Shown here: positions 44,114-53,438 of the stretch, one piece after another
Numbering within the stretch: the stretch's first letter is position 1
Layout of the letters: the number at the start of each line of letters is the position of its first letter
Source: SLRI01 sp942491185
GTDB lineage: Bacteria; Pseudomonadota; Alphaproteobacteria; Geminicoccales; Geminicoccaceae
Assembly (NCBI GenBank): GCA_942491185.1
Contig: CALOAB010000004.1
Coordinates: 124,001 to 188,000, forward strand
DNA: 64,000 bases
Reading direction: 5' to 3'
Made by a program: the position numbers and the translations under genes
The notes under the pieces: model-generated
Told to the model about the DNA's origin: nothing
Databases searched by the model: none
What the model saw: only the letters and a program-made list of their open reading frames with translations

Positions 44114-47100
44114 CTAAGGGCTTCCTGCAGGCGACTTCTCCGGCCCGTTGGGAGACCCTGAGTCGCGTGGCGGCAAGAGCGCCGGGTCGTCGAGATCACC
44201 CAGGAATCGCTGGTGGACGAGCGCGTCGCCCGCCTCGCCGCCGAGAATGAGATCGAGATCGATCAACCAGGCCAGCAGATCCAGATAGCCATCGACGCGT
44301 CCATCACCGTCGGGACCTGTAAAGTCGACCCCCGGTGGCGCTGGCCGGACGACGCCTCGCTCGACCGCGAGCCCGGCGTTCATCCGATCGATCATGATCC
44401 CATCCGCCGGCGCAGCACCGATCATCCCGTCGGTCAGGACGATTGCCGCCTGGCCCGCTAGATTGCCAACCAGCGCGCTGATGCTGTCACCAGTGGTGTT
44501 GAGCCGGGCCTCGAGATCGAGCGTGCCGCTCAGCGTGCCAGGCGCAACGCCGATGCGCTCGAAGACGGCGTCAGCACCGAAGCGCTCGAGGGCGAGGTCG
44601 AGCGCAATCTCGACGCCGCGCGCTTCTTCTCGAGCACTCATGGCAAGGCCCGCCGAGACCGTCGAAACCTCGCCCGCCCAGCGGAACGCCGGGATGGTCA
44701 AGAGTCCATCGCGCAGCTGGCTCTCAATCTCGACTGGCGGCAATGACGCATTGTCGAAGGCAAGCTCGAGCGCGATTTCCAGGTCCCGCTGCCGCATCCA
44801 GCGCCAATCCAGCTGCTGCTGCGGCCAGTTGCCAAGCCAGGCGGCTGGCGGCCCCGGAACGAGGTCCAATAGCGGGGTCGCCAGCTGGTAGAGCCCCGCC
44901 AGCGTCTCGCCGCGAACGGGATCGATGCGCAGCTCGAGCCGGTCGAGCCGCCGACCAGCATCAGCGCTCGGGATCACGTTCAGCGCGACGATCGCTTCAC
45001 CCAGGGCCAGCTCGGCGCTGCCGCCGCGCAGCTTTCCCTGGTCGAGATCGAGGCCGAGCACGGCGCCAATCGGCCCATCGAGGCTTTGATCAGTCACCGG
45101 CATGCCGCTCAGCTGGCGCAACAGTGCTGCGGCATCGCCGACATCGAGATCGACGCTGAGGCGGCCCGTCGGTGCGCCCTGCCAACCAACCAGGGCCCCG
45201 CTGGCGTCGGCGCTGAACAGATCACCCTGCAGCGTGCCCGCGATGTCGACACGCCCGAGGTCGCCCACGAGGCCGCCACGCAGATTCAAGGGCCCGAGCA
45301 GCAACAGTGCTTGGGGCGCATCGCGGCCGATCAGGCGCAACAGCCTCGGCAAGGAGGCGACGTCGAAGGAGAAATCCAGGCCGAAACGCCGGTCAGCCGC
45401 GTCGAGTTGGCCGCTCAGCATGGCGGCACTACCGCCGATGTCGGTGAGCGCCAGGCGCTCCAGATCGATCTTGCCAGCCGTGCTGTCGAGACGCAGGGTC
45501 AGGCCACCGAACCGCGCATCGCCGAGGCTCGTTCGCGAGGCCCGAAGATCAAGGGCGAGATCCGTGGTCGCTGCAAGGTCGAAGAGCCTTTCCGGCGCCG
45601 CCACCGCTGCTGGCTCATCAAGGAGATCGTCGACCGCCAGACGGTCGATGGAACCACGCGCGGCGAGCTGCGGCAGCCGGCCGGGTGCCGCAGCTCGCCA
45701 GGCGAGGCCACCCACGACACGCGCGCCGTCGAGGCGCAGATCGGTGTTCTGTAGAGTGACCTGAGCCGGCCGCCATTCGAGGTCGGTCTCGATGGCGAGC
45801 GTGCTCGAGCTTGTGAGAAGCGCCGGCGGTTCTGCGATCGCCGCGAATAGCTGCGCCGGCTCCTGCAATGCGGCTTCGAGCCGGCCGGCGAGAACGAGTT
45901 CCGGGCCACCGTCCGAGGCAGCCAGGCTCCCGGTAAAAGATGCGTCGCCCGGCCCGGGCAACACGGCGCTGGCACGCGCCACCTCGATCACCCCGGTGCC
46001 ATCGAGGCGAAGGTCTAAAGCGACGCGGCTGAAGCTTTGCTCGCGCCACTGGGCACGGCTGGCCTCGAGCGAGACAGAGCCCGCGAGATCGGCTGGCAGG
46101 GCGGCAACCAATGCTGCCGGCAACGACCCGACGGCTGTGGCGGGCTCGGGCAGCCGCAGCAGGTCGGCCGTCACATCGAGCGCGATCGACGGCCGGTCAC
46201 CACTCGCCAGGGTGAGCGAGCCCTCGAGCGCCTGCTCCTGCCAGGCAAGGCTGGCCTCGCTCAGCGTTAGCGTCCAGCCGGCCCCCCCGTCGGAGGCATC
46301 GGGGTCGAAAGCGAGCGCCATCTCGGCCTCGAGTGCGAGCGGTGCCTCGGCCAGCACGGCAAGTGCCGGATCCAGGCGATCGGTGGCGAACCAAGCAGGT
46401 GCATCGAGATCGAGCGTCAGCGCACCGGCAACACCCAGCCCGGCCGATGGCGGAATGATCTGGCCACGAAACGCCAGTCGGTTCCGCGTGGCATCGGCAT
46501 CTGTCACCTGCACCAAGAGCTGCAACGGCAGGGCCCGGCCGGGTGGCGTCGCGGCAAGCTCGCCGTTGACCAGGATGGGCCTCTCGCCTGCATCGCTCAG
46601 CCAGTATCCCTCAGCCTGAAAGCGCGTGCTCCCGCCCGCACTTTGCCGCTCGATGCTGCCCTCGATCCCATCGACGACCGTCATATGCGCTACTGAAGAC
46701 AGCTTGCCATCGACAACGGTGATCCGCTCGATGGGCAAGCCGGCACGGCTCGCCGTCAGCCGTCCCGCCAGGGCTTCGAGCGCTTCGGTCGGTGGGCCGG
46801 CAACGGCAAGCACCGGCCGAACGATCGTCGCTTCGCTGATCTCCAGCCGTCCGAGCAGGAGCGGCAGCAGGCCGACCTCGAGGTCGACTCGGTCCGCAAC
46901 CAGCTCGACAGCCGCCTCCGGGCCGCCGACGCGGGGTCGATAGACGGTCAGCAAGGACTGCGGAAAGAGTGCCACATCGAGATCGCCGTCGACGACAAGT
47001 TCTTGGCCGCTCCAGGCCATCGCCGCATCACGCACCCGTTCGCCCAGGCGCTCCTCGTCGAGGATCATCGGCAAGGCCACGAAGACCAGCGCCGCAATCG

Positions 47101-47140
47101 TGACCGAAACCAGGGCCACCGTCCCGATCAGGAGGCGCAA
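44114..47140 (-). CDS. AsmA-family envelope protein, 1008 residues
   Basis: A very large AsmA-like protein of the inner membrane and periplasm, a group now linked to phospholipid transport between membranes. An N-terminal transmembrane helix (about residues 3-27) is followed by the AsmA N-domain with EELVVDGD-like and VDLEVGLLPLL segments. A long beta-rich repeat region follows, and a C-terminal AsmA_2 part contains GTLDLEARLNTTGDSISALVGNLAGQA. A TTG at 47140 preceded by GGAGG is taken as start; a TTG at 47170 is also in frame. It is convergent with COQ9, 13 bases away. Function is by family only. Confidence 0.85.
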   Translation of the reverse strand: MRLLIGTVALVSVTIAALVFVALPMILDEERLGERVRDAAMAWSGQELVVDGDLDVALFPQSLLTVYRPRVGGPEAAVELVADRVDLEVGLLPLLLGRLEISEATIVRPVLAVAGPPTEALEALAGRLTASRAGLPIERITVVDGKLSSVAHMTVVDGIEGSIERQSAGGSTRFQAEGYWLSDAGERPILVNGELAATPPGRALPLQLLVQVTDADATRNRLAFRGQIIPPSAGLGVAGALTLDLDAPAWFATDRLDPALAVLAEAPLALEAEMALAFDPDASDGGAGWTLTLSEASLAWQEQALEGSLTLASGDRPSIALDVTADLLRLPEPATAVGSLPAALVAALPADLAGSVSLEASRAQWREQSFSRVALDLRLDGTGVIEVARASAVLPGPGDASFTGSLAASDGGPELVLAGRLEAALQEPAQLFAAIAEPPALLTSSSTLAIETDLEWRPAQVTLQNTDLRLDGARVVGGLAWRAAAPGRLPQLAARGSIDRLAVDDLLDEPAAVAAPERLFDLAATTDLALDLRASRTSLGDARFGGLTLRLDSTAGKIDLERLALTDIGGSAAMLSGQLDAADRRFGLDFSFDVASLPRLLRLIGRDAPQALLLLGPLNLRGGLVGDLGRVDIAGTLQGDLFSADASGALVGWQGAPTGRLSVDLDVGDAAALLRQLSGMPVTDQSLDGPIGAVLGLDLDQGKLRGGSAELALGEAIVALNVIPSADAGRRLDRLELRIDPVRGETLAGLYQLATPLLDLVPGPPAAWLGNWPQQQLDWRWMRQRDLEIALELAFDNASLPPVEIESQLRDGLLTIPAFRWAGEVSTVSAGLAMSAREEARGVEIALDLALERFGADAVFERIGVAPGTLSGTLDLEARLNTTGDSISALVGNLAGQAAIVLTDGMIGAAPADGIMIDRMNAGLAVERGVVRPAPPGVDFTGPDGDGRVDGYLDLLAWLIDLDLILGGEAGDALVHQRFLGDLDDPALLPPRDSGSPNGPEKSPAGSP

Positions 47141-47417
47141 CTCGCCTCCGCAGGGCTCGAGCGATGGCAATCGCTAAATGGTAGATCATCGCGCTTCGTC
47201 ATATGCCAGGAATAGAATTGCCCCGCTCCGCTCGCAAGAGCCAGCACCGACGCGGCAGGTGCGCAAAGAGCCCGCAACCTGCTTGGATGCTCGACTTGTG
47301 GCGCCGAAGCCGCCATAGCGACGCGGCGCATTGTCCAAGAGCCCGGGTCGACCGGCAGCCGGCGCCAGCCATTCCGGGGCCAGAGTCTCTGGCCCAGCCA
47401 TTCCGAGGGAAGCGAGC

Positions 47418-48353
47418 TTGTCCGTCCTCCTCGAGGTCGCTCTGCCGTTCTTCGCGCTCATTCTCTGCGGCTATGTCGCCCTGGCCCGGCGGCTGTTGGC
47501 CGAGACGGCAGTGCATGGGCTGAACGGCTTCGTCTTCTACTTCGCGTTGCCCGCACTCTTGTTCTTCAAGGTGGCGAGCGCGCCGCTCGAGGATCTGTTC
47601 GACTGGCGATTCCTCGCCGCCTTCTACGCGGTCGCCGTCGTTCTGTGGCTCATCACGACCATTTTCTTCCGCTGGTGGTTCCGCCTGCCGTTCGCCGAGG
47701 CCAGCGTCGCCGGCATGGGCGGAATCTGGACCAACTCGGGCTATATGGGCATCCCGCTGCTGATCACGGCGCTGGGCCCCGAGGCAGCCCTGCCGGCCGT
47801 TCTGGCGCTGACCTTCGACAACCTGCTCACCGGCCCGCTCATGATCATGATCCTCGAGGCCAAGACCGGCCGCGGCGCCACTGTGCTGGCGACGTTCCGC
47901 ACCGTCGCTGTCAATCTCGCCCGCAACCCACTCATCCTCGCGGTCTTCGGCGGCTTCGCCTGGAACCTCGCCGGCCTGACCATCCCGCCGCCTGTCGGCA
48001 ACTTCCTCGAGCTGCTTGGTGCTGCAGCGGCCCCGTGCGCGCTCTTTGCGCTCGGCGCCTCGCTGGTCGGCACGAAGATCGCCGATGCCAGGGCCGAGAT
48101 CATCGCGGCCACCACCACCAAGATGCTGATCCATCCGCTGCTGATGGCCGCCACCGTGCTCTGGCTCATCCCGCTCCGCCCGGATCTGGCGCTGGCGACC
48201 ATCGTCACCGCCAGCCTGCCGACGGGCGCGTCAGTGTTCGTGCTCGCCGAGCGTTACGGCACCTACGCCAAGCGCGCCTCGTCGATCGTGCTCGTGACCC
48301 ACGCCGTGTCGGTCGTGACGGTCACCGCCGTGCTGGTATGGGCCAAGGGCTAG
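47418..48353 (+). CDS. AEC-family transporter (auxin efflux carrier-like)
   Basis: A 311-residue inner-membrane carrier with ten hydrophobic segments, the usual AEC length. Members export or import malonate, malate and similar acids. Typical segments are GFVFYFALPALLFFKVA, the GGIWTNSGYMGIPL region and a C-terminal ASLPTGASVFVLAERYG. The TTG at 47418 with GAGGGA upstream gives the family N-terminus LSVLLEVALPFF; an ATG-type frame extension to 47331 has no match. The substrate is unknown. It is divergent from the AsmA gene. Confidence 0.9.
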   Translation: MSVLLEVALPFFALILCGYVALARRLLAETAVHGLNGFVFYFALPALLFFKVASAPLEDLFDWRFLAAFYAVAVVLWLITTIFFRWWFRLPFAEASVAGMGGIWTNSGYMGIPLLITALGPEAALPAVLALTFDNLLTGPLMIMILEAKTGRGATVLATFRTVAVNLARNPLILAVFGGFAWNLAGLTIPPPVGNFLELLGAAAAPCALFALGASLVGTKIADARAEIIAATTTKMLIHPLLMAATVLWLIPLRPDLALATIVTASLPTGASVFVLAERYGTYAKRASSIVLVTHAVSVVTVTAVLVWAKG

Positions 48354-48363
48354 AAGGCCGTCC

Positions 48364-48507
48364 TCAGCCTTTCTTCGGCACGGCCGCTCCGGGCTTCGCC
48401 TTGGCCATCGTGCCACTTACCGAACCCGCGGCCGGCGCGGCTGCGACCTTCTTGTTGGCCTTGGGTTTCTTGATCTCGCGGTTGCTGCGTTTTTGACTTT
48501 TGGCCAT
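48364..48507 (-). CDS. small conserved basic protein, 47 residues
   Basis: A 47-residue Lys- and Ala-rich protein starting MAKSQKRSNREIKKPKANKK. AGGAGGGG lies 4 bases before the ATG, a very strong ribosome-binding site, which supports expression. I recall short proteins with this start annotated as hypothetical in alphaproteobacteria. The second half is low in complexity. The long in-frame extension to 49551 is a shadow of the GMC gene. It may bind nucleic acid, judged only from charge. Confidence 0.7.
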   Translation of the reverse strand: MAKSQKRSNREIKKPKANKKVAAAPAAGSVSGTMAKAKPGAAVPKKG

Positions 48508-48810
48508 GGAGCCCCTCCTGGGCAGCGCGGTCTGCGCAACCCATTGCCATATCATTGCTCGACACCCTGAGCCAGGGGATTCCCGGCAACCGAGGCAGTC
48601 CGACTGCAAAGACCCCACCGCCTTGCGGAGCGGATTGCCGAGGCGCCGCAAAGCGGCCATCCTGGCATCGGTTGCGACGCCATCCGTCGCCGATGGGGAG
48701 GCCGGGGCGGCCCGCAGTGAGCTGGATAAGCCACTGGCTGTCGGCGTGCCGCGCCCGGCTGGCAGCTGGCGGACATGCGCCTGGACAAGCGCGCCAACGG
48801 GAGGCGGTCG
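48508..48810. other. gap of about 300 bases, no supported gene
   Basis: It separates the small basic protein from the GMC oxidoreductase. The two genes are divergent, so both promoters should lie here. No clear -35/-10 pair or repeat was seen. GGGAGG at 48799-48804 serves the next ATG. Confidence 0.5.
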
Positions 48811-50421
48811 ATGAACGATCGAGCGGGCTCGGCGATCGCGGCGTGGCCCCGCCGACTCGCCGGCTCGACCAAAGAGCTGGAGCCGCAGCGGGATGGCTTC
48901 GACTACATCGTGGTCGGCGGCGGCTCTGCCGGCTGCGTCACAGCCTCTCGACTGGCCGGCGCTACGGACGCACGCGTGTTGTTGCTCGAAGCCGGCGGCG
49001 ACGACGGCCACCCGGACCTGCATGACCCGCTCCACTGGCCGGATACGCTCGACGGCCCGGCCTGCCGCCGCTATGCGACGGTACCGCAGGCCGGCACCGC
49101 TGGCAGCGTGCACAGCTGGCCCCGCGGCGTCGTGCTCGGCGGCTCGAGCGCGATCAACGCCCTGATCTTCGCTCGCGGACATCCAAGCGACTTCGCCGCA
49201 TGGGCGAAGGCCGCAGGTTCGGCATGGGGCTACTCGGCCCTGCTGCCGACCTTCAAGGCCATGGAGGACTTCGCCGGCGGGGCCGACGACTATCGCGGCG
49301 TCGGCGGCCCGCTGCACGTTTCGACACCAGCTCCCGGCCGCCGCCATCCGACCGCCGAGGCGTTCGCTGCGGCGGCCGAAGCCCAGGGCTTCCCCTTCGT
49401 GCCCGATATCAATGGTGCTACGATGGAGGGCGTCGGCTGGGCCGATCTGACCATCCGGGATGGCCGGCGGGTCTCCGCCGCCAAGGCGTTCCTGACCCCG
49501 GCAGCCGCTGCCGAGAACCTGCGGATCCTGCTCGATGCGCCGGCTGTTCAACTATTGATCGAGCACGGCCGCTGCGTCGGCGTTCGCTATCTGCATAACG
49601 GCCAGCCCGTCGACATCAGAGCGGAGCGGGAGGTCATCCTCGCTGCCGGCGCGATCGAGAGCCCGAAGCTGCTGATGCTCTCCGGTATCGGGCCCGCCGA
49701 CGTCCTGCGCCAGCACGGCATTGCCGTGGCCGTGGACCGGCCGGAGGTCGGCCGCAACCTCCAGGACCACCTGCTGATCGGTGGCATCGTCTACCGGCGC
49801 AAGGGCAGCGCTCCCGAATCGCTCTACAACCGCTCGGAGATCTATCTCTGGTGGCGCTCGCGGAACGGTCTCGACGGCCCGGACCTGATGCTGCACCAGC
49901 ACACGCGGCCGTTCGCGCTGGGCGATTGCGGCATCGCGCCGGAGGACGGCTACTCCATCCTGCCGGGCCTCGCCCGCCCCCATAGCCGGGGAACGCTCGG
50001 CCTGGCCTCGGCCGATCCGCAGGCGCCGCCGGTGATCGATCCGGCCTACTACTCGGACGAGCGTGACCTCGACGCCCTGGTCAGGTCGGTCGACATTTGC
50101 CGCGCGATCGGTGAGGACCCGGCCTATGGTGGCCTTTGCGGCGAGGAGGTCTTCCCCGGACCGGCGGTGCGCGGCAAAGCGGCCGTGGCCGAGTTCGTCC
50201 GCCGCTGCACCCACACCTTCTTCCATCCGACATCGACCTGCCGAATGGGCGCCGACGACGATGCCGTGGTCGACCCCGAGCTCAAGGTCAACGGCATCGA
50301 CGGGCTGCGCGTCGCCGACGCTTCCGTCATGCCGGTGATCACCAGCGCCAACACCAACGCGCCGAGCCTGCTCATCGGCTGGCGCTGTGCGGAGCTGATC
50401 GCCAGGTCGACCGCCGGCTGA
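48811..50421 (+). CDS. GMC-family FAD oxidoreductase (choline/alcohol dehydrogenase-like)
   Basis: A 536-residue flavoenzyme that oxidises alcohols. The FAD-binding motif VGGGSAGC lies at residues 35-42 and LLLEAGGDD near 59. The GMC signature 1 is GVVLGGSSAINALIFARG, followed by AAGAIESPKLLMLSGIGP. A catalytic His is in CTHTFFHPTSTCRMG and the C-terminus holds VADASVMPVITSANTNAPSLLIG. Substrate unknown; choline or polyethylene glycol-like alcohols are typical. The ATG at 48811 has GGGAGG 6 bases upstream; 48775 is an alternative. It is convergent with the second cyclase, 10 bases away. Confidence 0.92.
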   Translation: MNDRAGSAIAAWPRRLAGSTKELEPQRDGFDYIVVGGGSAGCVTASRLAGATDARVLLLEAGGDDGHPDLHDPLHWPDTLDGPACRRYATVPQAGTAGSVHSWPRGVVLGGSSAINALIFARGHPSDFAAWAKAAGSAWGYSALLPTFKAMEDFAGGADDYRGVGGPLHVSTPAPGRRHPTAEAFAAAAEAQGFPFVPDINGATMEGVGWADLTIRDGRRVSAAKAFLTPAAAAENLRILLDAPAVQLLIEHGRCVGVRYLHNGQPVDIRAEREVILAAGAIESPKLLMLSGIGPADVLRQHGIAVAVDRPEVGRNLQDHLLIGGIVYRRKGSAPESLYNRSEIYLWWRSRNGLDGPDLMLHQHTRPFALGDCGIAPEDGYSILPGLARPHSRGTLGLASADPQAPPVIDPAYYSDERDLDALVRSVDICRAIGEDPAYGGLCGEEVFPGPAVRGKAAVAEFVRRCTHTFFHPTSTCRMGADDDAVVDPELKVNGIDGLRVADASVMPVITSANTNAPSLLIGWRCAELIARSTAG

Positions 50422-50431
50422 GCGGCCGAGA

Positions 50432-51424
50432 TCAGGCCGAGCGCCCGTGCCGCAGACGGCGGATCACCTCAAAGACGATCAACGCCAGCGCTGGCCAGCC
50501 GACCCAGAGCGTGCCGCTCCAGGTGGCGAGGTTGATCAAGGCGAGGGCGGCGACGATGATGGCCAATCGGGCATAGCTGGCCGTGAACCAGCCGCGCGTG
50601 AGCAACGGTGCCGCCTCGAGACCGAGTAGCGTCGCCATGGCAATGCCCGGCCAATGCGCCCAGGCGCCACCACCGGTGAAGACATCGATCGCCACGAGAC
50701 CGAGCCAGGCCGCACCCAGCACCTTCGCATGATACCGCAAGCGGACCCAGCCTGCGGCCTTGCCCTGCTCGTCGAGAGCAGGGCCCGCGGCACGGTCGTC
50801 GCCGGATGCGTGACGCACCGATTCGCGATCCCTGGGCCGCGCCGATGCCGCCTCGGCCCGCCGGCCTTTGTGCCTGGCATCAGCATGTCGCGCCCAGCCC
50901 CGGGCCGCATCGCCGAGCGCCACCTGGTAGACAGGCACCTCGGCGCCCAGGTTCTTCGGTCGCCGCTGGCCCAGATACTCGAAGCCGAGCTCCAGCTTGC
51001 CGTGCACCTGATCGTAGACCGGCTGCGAGATCAGCACACCGCCGGGCTCGGCCATGCTCTCCAGGCGAGCGGCCAGATTGACGCCATCGCCGAACAGATC
51101 GTCGCCGTCGACCATGACGTCGCCCAGATGAACGCCGATGCGGAACTTGGTGGCGCCGGGTGCGGCGTTGCGGCCGGCCAGCTCACGCTGCGCCTCGACG
51201 GCGCATTGCACGGCCTCGACCACCGAGGCGAACTCGGCGAGCAGACCGTCACCAGCCTTGTTGAAGATCCGCCCCCGATGCCGCTCGATCAGCCGCGCAA
51301 AGATGGCCCGGGCACTGCGCAAGGCCGTGAGCGCGGCAGCCTCGTCAGCGGCCATGGCCTTGCTGTAGCCGACCGCATCGGCAACGAGAATCGTCGTGAG
51401 CTTGCGCTCGATGTCGGCTGCCAT
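50432..51424 (-). CDS. class III adenylate cyclase with C-terminal membrane domain
   Basis: A 330-residue protein with its cyclase domain first (about 1-165). Metal Asp is in LVADAVGYSK, Lys and Asp in NKAGDGLLAEF, and Asn and Arg in GVNLAARLE. A charged linker (170-225) follows. The C-terminal 100 residues hold about four hydrophobic helices, beginning LRYHAKVLGAAWLGLVAIDVF, resembling a 2TM-type domain. This reverses the common receptor-first order. The product is probably cAMP. The Rhizobiales have many such cyclases, from memory. The ATG at 51424 fits the start. Confidence 0.88.
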   Translation of the reverse strand: MAADIERKLTTILVADAVGYSKAMAADEAAALTALRSARAIFARLIERHRGRIFNKAGDGLLAEFASVVEAVQCAVEAQRELAGRNAAPGATKFRIGVHLGDVMVDGDDLFGDGVNLAARLESMAEPGGVLISQPVYDQVHGKLELGFEYLGQRRPKNLGAEVPVYQVALGDAARGWARHADARHKGRRAEAASARPRDRESVRHASGDDRAAGPALDEQGKAAGWVRLRYHAKVLGAAWLGLVAIDVFTGGGAWAHWPGIAMATLLGLEAAPLLTRGWFTASYARLAIIVAALALINLATWSGTLWVGWPALALIVFEVIRRLRHGRSA

Positions 51425-51491
51425 CTCGCACCTCGCTGTCCGCGGCGCGCTCGCATGGCCTGGAGGACCGCGCGAGCCGGCGCCGGCGCGT

Positions 51492-53018
51492 CTACATCAC
51501 GGCGCCAATCTGCCAGGGGATGAACTCGTGGTCGCCGATACCCAACGCCTCGGACTTCGATTCCTCGCCCGAAGCGACCTTGAGCAGGAGATCGAGGATC
51601 TCTCGCCCCTTGCTCTCGATCGTCGCCCCGCCGTCGAGGATGTCGCCGCAATTGAGGTCCATGTCCTCGACCATCCGCTCATACATCGGCGTGTTGGTCG
51701 CCAGCTTGACCGATGGCGCGGGCTTGTAGCCGAAGCAGGAGCCGCGCCCCGTCGTGAAGACGACGATGTTGGCACCCGAGGCGACCTGGCCCGTCACCGA
51801 GGCCGGATCGTAGCCGGGGCTGTCCATGAAGACGAAGCCCTTGGTGTTCACGGGCTCGGCATACTTGAACACGCCGGTGAGGTTGGTCGTGCCACCCTTG
51901 GCGGCCGCACCCAGCGACTTCTCCAGGATGGTCGTGAGCCCGCCCGCCTTGTTGCCGGGCGACGGGTTGTTGTTCATCTCGCCACCATTGGAGGCCGTGT
52001 ACTCCTCCCACCAGTGGATCCGCTCGATCAGCTTCTTGGCCACGGCCTCGCTGACCGCGCGCTGGGTCAAGAGGTGCTCCGCCCCGTAGATCTCGGGCGT
52101 CTCGGCGAGGATGCCGGTGCCACCCTGCGCCACCAGGAGATCGGTGGCGTAGCCCAGCGCCGGGTTGGCGGTGATGCCCGAATAGGCGTCCGAGCCGCCG
52201 CATTGCAGCGCCACGGACAGCTCGGCCGCCGAGACCCGCTGCCGGGCGATCTCGTTGGCATGCGGCAGCATCTCCTCGATCATCGCGGTCGCCCGCTCCA
52301 CCGTCTTTCGCGTGCCGCCGGTGTCCTGCATGGTCATCGTCTGGAACAGCGGCCCACGCTCGAGCTGATAGGCCTCGAGCAGGAAGTCGATCTGGTTCAC
52401 CTCGCAGCCCAGGCCGATCATGATGACGCCGGCGAAGTTCGGGTGCCGCGCATAGCCCCAGAGCGTGCGCTGCAAGGTGGCGAAGCCCTCGCCCCGATCG
52501 GCCATGCCGCAGCCGGTCGAGTGGGTCAGCGCCACCACGCCGTCGACATTGGGATACTTGGCCAGCACGTCTTTCGGAAAATGCTGCTGGATGAAGCGGC
52601 AAACCGAGGCCGAGCAGTTCACCGATGACAGGATGCCGATATAGTTGCGCGTGCCGACCCGGCCGTTCTTGCGAACATAGCCCATGAACGTGTCGCGCTC
52701 GGCCTCGGCGATCATGGCGGTCGGCTGCACAGCACTGCCGATGGCATAGTCGCGATCGAAGTCCGCCATCACGCAGTTCTGCACGTGGACATGGTCACCG
52801 GGCAGGATGTCGGCATTGGCGAAGCCGATGATCTGGTTGTATTTGCGCACCGGTGCGCCGTTGGCGATCTTTGCCGTCGCGATCTTGTGGCCGGCGGGGA
52901 TCTTGGCCGTCGTCGTCACGCCCTCGTCGGCAAGGCTCACGCGATCGCCGATGGCCCGGCGCGCGACGACGACGTTGTCGGCTGCATTCAGGCGAACGGT
53001 CAGTGCTGGTTCGGTCAT
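51492..53018 (-). CDS. UxaA-family dehydratase (altronate/galactarate-type)
   Basis: A 508-residue enzyme that dehydrates a sugar acid. An N-terminal SAF domain (about 1-85, VGDRVSLADEGV and KYNQIIGFANADI) joins a large D-galactarate dehydratase/altronate hydrolase domain. Metal- or catalysis-related Cys are in VNCSASVC, HSTGCGM and GLGCEVNQ. NNNPSPGNKAGGLTTILEKS and DSPGYDPASVTG are family landmarks. The start at 53018 follows a weak ribosome-binding site. The substrate (altronate, galactarate or another) is unknown. No transporter for sugar acids is adjacent. Confidence 0.92.
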   Translation of the reverse strand: MTEPALTVRLNAADNVVVARRAIGDRVSLADEGVTTTAKIPAGHKIATAKIANGAPVRKYNQIIGFANADILPGDHVHVQNCVMADFDRDYAIGSAVQPTAMIAEAERDTFMGYVRKNGRVGTRNYIGILSSVNCSASVCRFIQQHFPKDVLAKYPNVDGVVALTHSTGCGMADRGEGFATLQRTLWGYARHPNFAGVIMIGLGCEVNQIDFLLEAYQLERGPLFQTMTMQDTGGTRKTVERATAMIEEMLPHANEIARQRVSAAELSVALQCGGSDAYSGITANPALGYATDLLVAQGGTGILAETPEIYGAEHLLTQRAVSEAVAKKLIERIHWWEEYTASNGGEMNNNPSPGNKAGGLTTILEKSLGAAAKGGTTNLTGVFKYAEPVNTKGFVFMDSPGYDPASVTGQVASGANIVVFTTGRGSCFGYKPAPSVKLATNTPMYERMVEDMDLNCGDILDGGATIESKGREILDLLLKVASGEESKSEALGIGDHEFIPWQIGAVM

Positions 53019-53438
53019 GGCTGTTCTCTTGCTCCCTCGGACGGCCGGCGCGGCACCGCAGCTCCCCGTTCGGGGCTGCTGAAGTCGAGGCGCGACACCG
53101 ACACGGAGCGCCTGACGCGGGCGGTTCGTTTGCTGCGTCACCTCATCGCAGAACTCTGCGACCGCTGCAAACGACACGCGCATGCATCGGCGCCTGCCCC
53201 GGCGACCGCCGACGTCGCTTCTCTCGCTGACTCGGCTCCTGTGGCCCGTGCCCCTGGTCGAGCTGTGGGCCATTCTCGCCCCTATCGACCCACGCCTCGC
53301 AACGCTGTCGTTGGCGATCGCCGCTCCGTTTCCCGGTTGGCCGACGCCGGCGGCCGGACGCCGCTCGACGGGACGTCAAGGGGCGCTATAAACAGCGTTC
53401 GCCGCTCGCCATGCGGGCGTTGCCAAAGGCTCGATCCC
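53019..53438. other. gap of about 420 bases between divergent uxaA-like and MATE genes
   Basis: Frames here are Arg-, Pro- or Leu-rich without a pattern, including one of 69 residues at 53182-53391 that I do not accept as a gene. Promoters for both flanking genes should lie here but none is clear. Confidence 0.5.

Noticed and set aside
52785..53438. Long N-terminal extension of the MATE transporter
   Set aside because: It overlaps the start of the dehydratase gene on the other strand, has no membrane pattern, and family members begin at about 53439.
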